Shown: piece by piece, positions 8,706-15,788 of the stretch
How positions within the stretch are numbered: the first letter of the stretch is position 1
Layout: every line of letters begins with the position of its first letter
Source: Alphaproteobacteria bacterium
GTDB lineage: Bacteria > Pseudomonadota > Alphaproteobacteria > Micropepsales > Micropepsaceae
Reading direction: 5' to 3'
DNA length: 64,000 nt
NCBI GenBank assembly: GCA_947473475.1
Contig: CANJBZ010000014.1
Location: 27,053 to 91,052 of the forward strand
Position numbers and translations under genes: made by a program
Notes under the pieces: generated by a model
Database searches by the model: none
The model's input: the letters and a program-made list of their open reading frames with translations, nothing else
Told to the model about the DNA's origin: nothing

Positions 8706-8953
8706 GGCGGCACCTGGATTTGCAGGGCCGATTTTCCACGTCTTCAAGAAAGGTTCGGCTAATAAGCGAGTGCCGTTCGCTGGTTCGGTAAAGAATGTAC
8801 AAACACGGAACGTAAAGTTGTCGGCGTTGACCGTGTACGGCTTGCATGACGGCAGAACTCGCGCGATAGACGCCTTATGACGGAATGCTTTCACCTATCT
8901 CGCACATGGCCTCACCCCTGCGTAGCGAAGCGGAGCGGGGGAGGAGCTTTCTG

Positions 8954-9883
8954 ATGAAACAGCAGGTCCGGGTCAATTTCGCGTATTTCTGGCCAGGGTT
9001 TTCACCGGACCATTTCCGCGCATTCTTCCCCTATGTGTTCGAGAAGTACGATCTGGTCGTCTCGCCCGATCCTGAAGTCGTGTTTTATTCGGTGTTCTCG
9101 CCGCAATTCCGCCCCTATGCGGATGCGCGCGAAACGCACGCCGTCGCGAGGGCTCCGGCGGGAAAATATCTGCGCGTCTTCATCACCGGCGAAAATTTCG
9201 AGCCCGACATGGCGCATTGCGAATTCGCGATGACGTTTTCATCGCTGGTCGATCACCCCAACCATCTGCGTCTGCCGCTTTGGGTCTATGAGGGGCGCGG
9301 TTACGGCTATCTCCCCGATGCACTGGTCAAGCGTGACGATACCGATTGGGAAAAGATCGCCGATGCCAAGTCCGGCTTCTGCAACTTCGTCTATCTGCAC
9401 GAGGTGCCGTATCGCGACGCTATTTTCCGCTTGTTCAACGCCTACAAGCATGTCGATGCGGCCGGGCGCTGCCAGAACAATATGAACGGCTGGACGGTGC
9501 CCTATGCGCCGAACCGCATTGCCGCCAAGGTGGATTTCTTCAGCCGGTACAAATTCACGCTCGCGGTCGAGAACACGATCTGGCCCGGCTACATGACCGA
9601 GAAGCTGGTCGATCCCATGTTCGCCAATAGCGTGCCGATCTATGTCGGCGACCCACAGGCCTCGCGTTTGTTCGACACAGCGAGCTATGTCGATTTCACG
9701 CGCTTTGCATCGATGACGGAGCTGTTCGAATTCGTGCGCGAGGCGGACAATAATCGCGACCTGTATCTGAAGCTGCTGTCCGCGCCTTGGTACCGCAACA
9801 ACAGCGTGCCCGATTACGCGCGCGACGAGACCATTCTCGCTTTCTTCGACCGCATCATGGAAGCGGTAGTTTTGCGGCCGTAG
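8954..9883 (+). CDS. Glycosyltransferase family 10 (fucosyltransferase-like)
   Basis: A 309-residue protein with the GT10 C-terminal signature: KFTLAVEN is followed by GYMTEKLVDPMFANSVPIYVG, corresponding to the conserved FENS...TEK..A...VPVY.G block that binds GDP-fucose in alpha-1,3-fucosyltransferases. The N-terminal half has a weaker Rossmann-like pattern, and there is no signal or membrane anchor. ATG 8954 follows GAGGAG. It stands alone, without GDP-fucose synthesis genes nearby, so the sugar donor and acceptor (O-antigen or capsule) are inferred. Confidence 0.85.
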   Translation: MKQQVRVNFAYFWPGFSPDHFRAFFPYVFEKYDLVVSPDPEVVFYSVFSPQFRPYADARETHAVARAPAGKYLRVFITGENFEPDMAHCEFAMTFSSLVDHPNHLRLPLWVYEGRGYGYLPDALVKRDDTDWEKIADAKSGFCNFVYLHEVPYRDAIFRLFNAYKHVDAAGRCQNNMNGWTVPYAPNRIAAKVDFFSRYKFTLAVENTIWPGYMTEKLVDPMFANSVPIYVGDPQASRLFDTASYVDFTRFASMTELFEFVREADNNRDLYLKLLSAPWYRNNSVPDYARDETILAFFDRIMEAVVLRP

Positions 9884-9895
9884 CTTACCGCTCGC

Positions 9896-9956
9896 GCCCC
9901 CTCCGTCTCGCCCGGCACGCCGGGCGATCCACCTCCCCCGTAACGACGGGGAAGAA
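9896..9956. repeat. Palindromic GC-rich intergenic repeat
   Basis: A run of small inverted repeats, including GCCCGGCACGCCGGGC and ACCTCCCCCGTAACGACGGGG, fills the gap between the convergent GT10 and aldehyde dehydrogenase genes. Its CCCCCTCC and CCTCCCC blocks resemble the other palindromic elements of this window. It may also act as a bidirectional transcription barrier. Confidence 0.5.
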
Positions 9957-9961
9957 ATCCG

Positions 9962-11452
9962 TCAGCCGATTTTGATGTAGGTGGTTTTGAGCTGCGTGTA
10001 TTTGTGAAATGCGTGAAGCGATTTGTCGCGTCCGTATCCCGATTGCTTGTAGCCGCCGAAGGGCACCTCGATGCCGCCGCCGTCGCGCGTGTTCACCGTT
10101 ACCGTGCCGGCCCTTAACGCGCGCGCCATTGAATGGGCTTTGCTCAGATCGTTGGTCCAAAGATTGGCTTCGAGACCATATTTTGAATCGTTGGCGAGCA
10201 GAATCGCTTCCTCTTCCGTCCTAAACGTGATGGTCGAAAGCACCGGCCCGAAGATTTCCTCGCGGGCGATGCTCATCTGGTTGTCGACGCCGTCGAAGAT
10301 CGTGGGCTCGATGTAATAGCCGCCGGTTTCTTGACGCACCTGCTTGCCGCCGAGCGCCAGTTTCGCGCCTTCGTTTTTGCCTGCATTGATGAAACCGAGG
10401 ACGCGCTGGGTTTGGGTCCCATCGACCATGGCGCCCATCTGCGTGCGCTCGTTCAGCGGATCGCCCGGCTGATAGCGTTTGGCGAATGCGGTGACTTTCG
10501 ACAGGAATTCATCGTGAATGGAATCTTCGACCAATAGCCGCGAAGCCGCGTCGCAGACTTGCCCGGAATTGTAGAAGATGCCGTCGGCAGCGCCCTTCGC
10601 CGCATCGTCCAGATCGGGCGCGTCGGCGAAAACGATATTCGGAGTTTTGCCGCCGCATTCGAGGCTAACGGATTTCATGTTGGATTCGGCGGCGTATTTC
10701 AGGAACAGCTTGCCGACTTCGGTCGAGCCGGTGAACGTCAGCGCGTCCACATCCATGTGGCGGCCCAACGCTTGCCCCGCGGTTTCGCCAAATCCCGGCA
10801 CGACGTTGAACACGCCCGGCGGAATACCCGCTTCTACCGCCAATTCCGCGATACGAAGCGCCGACAGCGGCGATTGCTCGGCGGGTTTCAGCACAACCGA
10901 ATTTCCGGCCGCCAGCGCAGGGGAAAATTTCCAGGCCGCCATCAGCAGAGGAAAATTCCATGGCACCACGGCGCCAACCACACCGATGGGTTCACGCGTG
11001 ATGAGGGCCAGCGCATTCCTCGGGGTCGGCGCGATTTCGTCGTAGAGCTTGTCGATCGCTTCGCCGTACCAGCGGACGCATTCTGTTACGGCGCGCAGGT
11101 CGCCATGACGCGCGTTGAGAATCGGTTTGCCCATGTCGAGCGTTTCAAGCAGCGCCAGCTCATTGGCGTTCTTCTGGATCAACTCCGCAAAGCGCACCAA
11201 CACGCGCTTGCGTGTCCTGGGGGCTTCGTTGGCCCAGACGCCGTCATCGAAGGCCGCACGCGCCGCCTTGACCGCGCGATCCACATCCTCCGCGTCGCAC
11301 GCTGCAATTTGCGCGAGCACGGCGCCATCGACAGGTGAGGTGCATGCGAAGGTTTTGCCACTGGCTGCATCGGCGAAGGTGCCGCCAATAAATGCTTGAT
11401 GCCGGAAGGCGAGGCGGGAGGCTTCCGCCCGCCAATCGATAGCTGCGCTCAT
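9962..11452 (-). CDS. NAD(P)-dependent aldehyde dehydrogenase, PuuC-like
   Basis: A 496-residue member of the aldehyde dehydrogenase superfamily with all landmarks: the PWNFPLLMAAWK cofactor segment, FTGSTEVGK, the general-base Glu in LECGGKTPNIVF, the catalytic Cys in GQVCDAASRL, and EEIFGPV near the C-terminus. Overall it is closest to the gamma-glutamyl-aminobutyraldehyde/betaine-aldehyde group (PuuC-like), but substrate assignment is tentative. It is a cytosolic, probable homotetramer. It is monocistronic. Confidence 0.88.
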   Translation of the reverse strand: MSAAIDWRAEASRLAFRHQAFIGGTFADAASGKTFACTSPVDGAVLAQIAACDAEDVDRAVKAARAAFDDGVWANEAPRTRKRVLVRFAELIQKNANELALLETLDMGKPILNARHGDLRAVTECVRWYGEAIDKLYDEIAPTPRNALALITREPIGVVGAVVPWNFPLLMAAWKFSPALAAGNSVVLKPAEQSPLSALRIAELAVEAGIPPGVFNVVPGFGETAGQALGRHMDVDALTFTGSTEVGKLFLKYAAESNMKSVSLECGGKTPNIVFADAPDLDDAAKGAADGIFYNSGQVCDAASRLLVEDSIHDEFLSKVTAFAKRYQPGDPLNERTQMGAMVDGTQTQRVLGFINAGKNEGAKLALGGKQVRQETGGYYIEPTIFDGVDNQMSIAREEIFGPVLSTITFRTEEEAILLANDSKYGLEANLWTNDLSKAHSMARALRAGTVTVNTRDGGGIEVPFGGYKQSGYGRDKSLHAFHKYTQLKTTYIKIG

Positions 11453-11520
11453 GATCTAACGTCCGCTTTAGTTAGAGGGCGTTGTACCATAACGATTGCG
11501 GCACGGCGGCGGGCCTAAGC

Positions 11521-11631
11521 CTTGGTGTTCTTTGTGTCTCTTGGTGTCCTTTGTGGTTCCTCTTTCTTGGGATATCCCAGGTAAGAAGGGAAACCACAAA
11601 GGGCACAAAGGAGACACGAAGGTCACAAAAA
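11521..11631. repeat. Long imperfect inverted repeat with GGGATATCCC centre
   Basis: Left arm modules such as TTTGTGTCTC and CCTTTGTGGTT are mirrored by AACCACAAAGG and GGAGACACGAAGG on the right, with the perfect palindrome TGGGATATCCCA in the middle. The sequence is AT-richer than its surroundings and contains no gene. Similar TTTGTGTCTTTGTGGT-type intergenic repeats occur in many bacterial genomes. Its role is unknown. Confidence 0.65.
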
Positions 11632-11714
11632 CAGCTCGCCTGATGCTCGAGTGGGCATCGGCTATCGACAGATCGTTGAATCGGAATGGGTGCCGCGTCG
11701 CGGCGAATGCAGGA

Positions 11715-11882
11715 TTACTTAATCTTGCCTTCTTTGAAGGCGACGTGCTTGCGGACCACGGGGTCATATTTTTTGACGGACATCTTTTCCGTCATCGTGC
11801 GCGTGTTCTTTTTGACCACGTAGAAGAAACCCGTGTTGGCTTCGCTGTTCAGCCGGATCTTGACGGTGGTTGGCTTGGCCAT
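11715..11882 (-). CDS. rpmG: 50S ribosomal protein L33
   Basis: A 55-residue L33, small and basic: [20 protein letters not shown], then [21 protein letters not shown]. It lacks the two CxxC pairs of zinc-binding L33, so it is the zinc-independent (C-) type, as usual in proteobacteria. AAGGA lies upstream of the ATG. The neighbouring Nudix gene and rnr are its usual alphaproteobacterial companions. Confidence 0.95.
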   Translation of the reverse strand: MAKPTTVKIRLNSEANTGFFYVVKKNTRTMTEKMSVKKYDPVVRKHVAFKEGKIK

Positions 11883-11965
11883 GGGAACAAATCCTTAAAA
11901 GTGCGCGAAGGGCGGCTAAACTAGCTTTCCGCGTCCGCAAGTCAAGCGCGAGAGCCGCAAAATGA

Positions 11966-12002
11966 AACTGCCGCCCGCACCGTTGGGTGCGGAGCGGCAG
12001 TT
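11966..12002 (-). terminator. Hairpin downstream of the cytochrome c gene
   Basis: The stem AACTGCCGC...CGGCAGTT contains an inner CGCACC/GGTGCG stem and lies 15 bases after the cytochrome stop codon on the minus strand. It is followed there by TCATTTTG. The short T run makes it a moderate intrinsic terminator. Confidence 0.6.
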
Positions 12003-12016
12003 CTAAACGGTACGGA

Positions 12017-12424
12017 TTATTTCATCGTCACGAGATAGGCGATCACGTCCGATTCGTCCTGCGGATCGGAGAAGCCTGGGAAGCCCATCTTCGTGCCGGG
12101 GACCTTCTTCTGCGGGCCCGCCAGGAACTGGTTCAGCGTTGCCGCGTCCCAGGTCAGGGCGGCCTTCATCATGGCCGGCGAATACATATAGCCGGCAGCG
12201 GTCGCGGACTTGCGACCGACGACGCCAAACAGATTCGGACCGATCTTGTTCGGCGCGCCCTTCGCATTCGAATGGCACACGCCGCAATTGTCCATAAATA
12301 CGCCTTCACCGTTCTTGGCATCGCCGGCAGCTGCTGCCTGGGCAACCTGAGCGGTGAGCACAAAACCGGCAACTGCGATGCTTGCCGTTACGGCGCGTAC
12401 CGCCGAAGTCAAAATCCGAGCCAC
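12017..12424 (-). CDS. Class I c-type cytochrome (cytochrome c2-like)
   Basis: A 135-residue exported protein with a signal peptide ending AQAAAA, one haem-binding motif CGVCH (Cys47, Cys50, His51), the KIGPNLFGVVGRK segment after the haem, and a Met ligand within GTKMGFPGF. Size and order match soluble periplasmic cytochromes c2/c550 that shuttle electrons between bc1 complex and oxidases or reductases. It lies about 3.3 kb from the electron-transfer island but has no operon link with it. A 7-bp inverted repeat (12447-12462) sits just upstream. Confidence 0.92.
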   Translation of the reverse strand: MARILTSAVRAVTASIAVAGFVLTAQVAQAAAAGDAKNGEGVFMDNCGVCHSNAKGAPNKIGPNLFGVVGRKSATAAGYMYSPAMMKAALTWDAATLNQFLAGPQKKVPGTKMGFPGFSDPQDESDVIAYLVTMK

Positions 12425-12446
12425 GGGAACTCCCTCGATTGTGTTT

Positions 12447-12462
12447 CCTTATGACCATAAGG
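12447..12462. promoter_or_regulatory. Palindrome CCTTATG-AC-CATAAGG upstream of the cytochrome c gene
   Basis: Two perfect 7-base arms separated by two bases lie 23 bases before the cytochrome start codon, in an AT-rich upstream region. The size fits a dimeric repressor or activator site. No known consensus is recognised. Confidence 0.4.
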
Positions 12463-12523
12463 CCATACAATTTACGCATAGCATAAAATACCTGCCTAAT
12501 GGCAAATTGAAGGCAGTCCTTTT

Positions 12524-13240
12524 TTACAGGTGCTTTACGACCGCTTTCCCCCTCCGTGGAATGTAAAAAGGGGCGGGCCGGGGAGCCTGTGAACCCGGCT
12601 CGAGCCGGGCCTCGACCTCATTCAGGACGCACTGCGTGATGGGCAGGATGCCGGCGGCCCGTGCCTCCGCCAGGGTCAGCCAGACCAGATTGAGAAGCTC
12701 GCCGGAGGCTGTTTCCGGGGCTCGGGCGGCGGCGATATGTTCCGCATTTACCATGAAAAATCGCGCATCGAAGCGGCGCGGACTGCCCGGCGGCGTAATG
12801 GCCCGGGCGATGAAATCCAGACATTCCAGATCGGGCGCGACACCTTCCGAGAAGAAGCTCCGCCATACCGGGGACCGGGTCTGGGGAAGGCCGGAAGCAC
12901 GCTTGCCGATCAGAAGCGCGGTCTCCTCGAAGGTCTCGCGGATGGCCGCGAGGGCCAGCGCGCGTGCCCGGGAGGGGGACGTTCCAGCTGCGACTTTCGC
13001 GCGCACCTCAGGTCTTAACTCACTGGTAACCGTGAGGCGCATGTCGCTCGGGTCCACCCGGCCGCCCGGAAAAACGAATCGCCCAGGGAGGAAAACATGG
13101 GTCTTGGCTCGCTCGCCCATGAGCACGCGGACAGCATCCGTGTCCCGCCGGACCAGTACAAGAGACGCGGCGTCCTTCGGACGGACGTATGGGTGCCGAG
13201 GGCCGTTGTTCTCAAAGATGAAGGGATCGATGTCTACCAT
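12524..13240 (-). CDS. Nudix hydrolase with extended Nudix box
   Basis: A 238-residue protein starting MVDIDPFIFENN. The Nudix motif is split: FVFPGGRVDPSD provides the first half and AAIRETFEETALLIG the REx2EE half, with an insertion of about 30 residues between them. This layout resembles the NUDT7/NUDT19-like group and alphaproteobacterial relatives found next to rpmG and rnr. The substrate is unknown, possibly a nucleoside diphosphate derivative or CoA. The start at 13240 touches the palindromic element beginning at 13242, and an in-frame extension to 13306 would be encoded by that repeat. Confidence 0.82.
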   Translation of the reverse strand: MVDIDPFIFENNGPRHPYVRPKDAASLVLVRRDTDAVRVLMGERAKTHVFLPGRFVFPGGRVDPSDMRLTVTSELRPEVRAKVAAGTSPSRARALALAAIRETFEETALLIGKRASGLPQTRSPVWRSFFSEGVAPDLECLDFIARAITPPGSPRRFDARFFMVNAEHIAAARAPETASGELLNLVWLTLAEARAAGILPITQCVLNEVEARLEPGSQAPRPAPFYIPRRGKAVVKHL

Positions 13241-13241
13241 T

Positions 13242-13411
13242 CTCTCGCCCCCGCAGGGGGGGAGGGCCAGGGTGAGGGGGAGCTCTCGCCGCAGCTCCTC
13301 CTGCACAGAATAATGATGCGCTCGTGCCGTTGCTTAAGGGTTCGAAAAATCTGTGGGTTTGTCACCATCGCCCCCTCACCCCGACCCTCTCCCCCTCCGG
13401 GGGCGAGGGAG
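13242..13411. repeat. Palindromic element spanning from the Nudix start into the end of rnr
   Basis: The left end reads TCTCGCCCCCGCAGGGGG followed by GAGGGCCAGGGTGAGGGGG. The right end carries the complementary pattern (CCCCCTCACCCCGACCCTC, then CTCCGGGGGCGAGGG). The two arms form a long imperfect inverted repeat with a unique centre of roughly 90 bases. The right arm overlaps the last codons and stop of rnr. Confidence 0.65.
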
Positions 13412-15646
13412 GTTGCGCTTACCTGGACGCGACGGGCGTTTCGACATGACCTTACTGCTGGTGTCCTCATCCTCCGCCAGATCGAAGCGCAGGCCACCCG
13501 TTAAAGGGGCAGCCTCGGCGAGCCGTACACGGACAATGGCGCCCAGGCTGTAGACCGTGCCGGAACGCTCGCCAACGAGGGCGTGCCGCTTCTCGTCATG
13601 TCTAAAAAATTCGGCGCCAAGCGCCCGTATTGGCAGAAGGCCGTCGGCGCCCGTTTCCTTTAAACGCAGAAACAGGCCGAAGCGGGTCACGCCCGTAATC
13701 CGTCCGTCGAACACCGCGCCGACGCGGTCTTGCATGAAGGCCGCGACGTAACGGTCCACGGAATCGCGTTCCGCGGCCATCGCCCGGCGCTCGGTCATGG
13801 AGATGTGCTCTGCGGTTTCGGACAGGCTTGCAACTTCCGAATCCGACAAGCCGCCCTCGCCCAATTTCAAACCGCGGATCAGGGCGCGGTGTACGACGAG
13901 GTCGGCATAGCGCCGGATCGGCGAGGTAAAATGCGCATAGCGCTGAAGGTTCAGTCCGAAATGGCCGATGTTCTCCGGCGCGTAGATGGCTTGCGCCTGT
14001 GTGCGCAGCACGACGTCGTTCATCACCTCTTCATACGGCGTACCCTTGGCGCGGGCGAGAATCCGGTTGAAGACGCCGGGCTTCATCACCTGGCCTTTGG
14101 CGAAGGGAATTCCGATGGTTTTGAGGTAATCGGAGAAGGCGTAGAGTTTCTCCAGACTTGGCTCTTCATGCACCCGGTAGATGAGAGGCTGGCGCGCTTT
14201 CTCCAAAGACTCCGCGGCCGCTACATTGGCCATGATCATGAATTCTTCGATCAGCCGCATGGATTCGAGGCGCTCGCGGAAGGCTATGGTTTGAATCTTC
14301 CCATCGGCGCCGATGATGATGCGGCGCTCGGGCAAATCCAGATCGAGCGGTGAGCGCACATCGCGCTCGATCGTCAGTGTGCGATAGGCGTCCCAGAGCG
14401 GCTGCATGACATCGGCCTGCAGGGTTTGCGCCTTTGCATCCGGCTTCCCGTCGAAACAGCGTTGCGCTTCGGCATAAGTCAGCCGCGCGGCCGAGCGCAT
14501 GATGGCCCGCAGGAATTCATGCCGCCGCTTCTTGCCTTGTGAGTCGAAAACCATTCGCACGGCCAGACAGGCGCGTTCCTGGTCTTCCCGCAGTGAACAC
14601 AAGTCCGCCGACAGGGCCTCGGGCAGCATCGGCACCACGCGATCGGGGAAATAAACGGAGTTGCCGCGCTTCCAGGCTTCGCGGTCCAGCGCCGAGCCGG
14701 GCGTAACGTAATGGGCGACGTCGGCGATCGCGACGATGACGACATGGCCGCCCTTGTTGGAGGGATCGCTATCGAGTCCTGCCCAAACTGCGTCGTCGTG
14801 GTCGCGGGCATCTTCCGGGTCGATGGTGATGAGAGGGATTTTACGCAAATCCGTTCGCCCGGCAGGCTGCACCGGTTTGGCGCCTTCGGCCTGTTCAATC
14901 GCCTCGCGCGGAAAGTCGGTCGGAATACCGTGGGCGTGGATGGCGATAAGACTGACGGTCTTGGGCTCGTTCATGGAGCCCAGCCGCTCGACGATGCGGG
15001 CTCGCGGTCCGCCAATTCCGTGCCGCGACGAGGGTTCGATCACCACCAGCTCGCCGTCTTCCGCGCCGCCTAGATCACTTTGCTCGACGGAGAAGGCAAA
15101 CCGGGTCTTGCGATCGATCGGATCGATACGGGGCAACATGCCCTTTTCGCGCTTCAGCACGCCCAGCACACGATGGGCGCTGGCGCCCAGGTTCTTGATG
15201 ATGCGGCCTTCATAGGCCGTGTGGCCCTCGCGGGAGCGGCTGATTCGGGCCAATACCTTATCGCCACGGCCGGGCGCTTTGGTTTCGTCGCGTCCCGGAA
15301 GAATCAGGACCGACGGCGCTGGGCCTTCGCCCTTCCATTCCAGAGGCCGGCCCAGCGGCTCGCCGTCAGGGTCTTCGCCGAAGATTTCCAGAACGGTGAC
15401 TTCGGGCAGTTCGCCCGCAGGCACGAAACTGCGGCGGTTCCCCTTCGCGATCGTGCCCTCTTGCGCCAGTTCCGCCAGAATATGCTTAAGAATATGGCGG
15501 TCGGCGCCTTTCACCTTCAAAGCCTTGGCGATGTCGCGCTTGGTATCGCCGGGGTGCGCAGCCAGGTGCTCAAGCACGGCCTTCTTGGTCAGGGCGGGCA
15601 GGGAACTGTGGGCGGGTCGTCTTGCCAAAATAGTCCTCTTCTTCAC
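13376..15646 (-). CDS. rnr: Ribonuclease R
   Basis: A 756-residue 3'-5' exoribonuclease. An N-terminal winged-helix region (TKKAVLEHLAAHPGDTKRDIAKAL) is followed by cold-shock OB folds, the RNB catalytic domain with IDPEDARDHDDAV metal-binding aspartates, the SPIRRYADLVVHRAL motif, and an S1 domain near the end (VFDGRITGVTRFGLFLRL). It degrades structured RNA and takes part in tmRNA-dependent decay. The last dozen or so residues (rich in Arg, Pro and Gly) and the TGA lie inside the palindromic element 13242-13411, so the native C-terminus was probably replaced. Confidence 0.95.
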   Translation of the reverse strand: MKKRTILARRPAHSSLPALTKKAVLEHLAAHPGDTKRDIAKALKVKGADRHILKHILAELAQEGTIAKGNRRSFVPAGELPEVTVLEIFGEDPDGEPLGRPLEWKGEGPAPSVLILPGRDETKAPGRGDKVLARISRSREGHTAYEGRIIKNLGASAHRVLGVLKREKGMLPRIDPIDRKTRFAFSVEQSDLGGAEDGELVVIEPSSRHGIGGPRARIVERLGSMNEPKTVSLIAIHAHGIPTDFPREAIEQAEGAKPVQPAGRTDLRKIPLITIDPEDARDHDDAVWAGLDSDPSNKGGHVVIVAIADVAHYVTPGSALDREAWKRGNSVYFPDRVVPMLPEALSADLCSLREDQERACLAVRMVFDSQGKKRRHEFLRAIMRSAARLTYAEAQRCFDGKPDAKAQTLQADVMQPLWDAYRTLTIERDVRSPLDLDLPERRIIIGADGKIQTIAFRERLESMRLIEEFMIMANVAAAESLEKARQPLIYRVHEEPSLEKLYAFSDYLKTIGIPFAKGQVMKPGVFNRILARAKGTPYEEVMNDVVLRTQAQAIYAPENIGHFGLNLQRYAHFTSPIRRYADLVVHRALIRGLKLGEGGLSDSEVASLSETAEHISMTERRAMAAERDSVDRYVAAFMQDRVGAVFDGRITGVTRFGLFLRLKETGADGLLPIRALGAEFFRHDEKRHALVGERSGTVYSLGAIVRVRLAEAAPLTGGLRFDLAEDEDTSSKVMSKRPSRPGKRNLPRPRRGRGSG

Positions 15647-15788
15647 GGCTGCTTGAACATAGCCTTAAATTCGGGCGGGCGGGGCAGGATCAGGCTTTGC
15701 CGAAAACTACGTTTCACTCTATAAACCCGCGCCTGGGTGGTAACTCTGCCAATCCCTGACAGCTACATTGGAAGGAAGGATACGGGGC

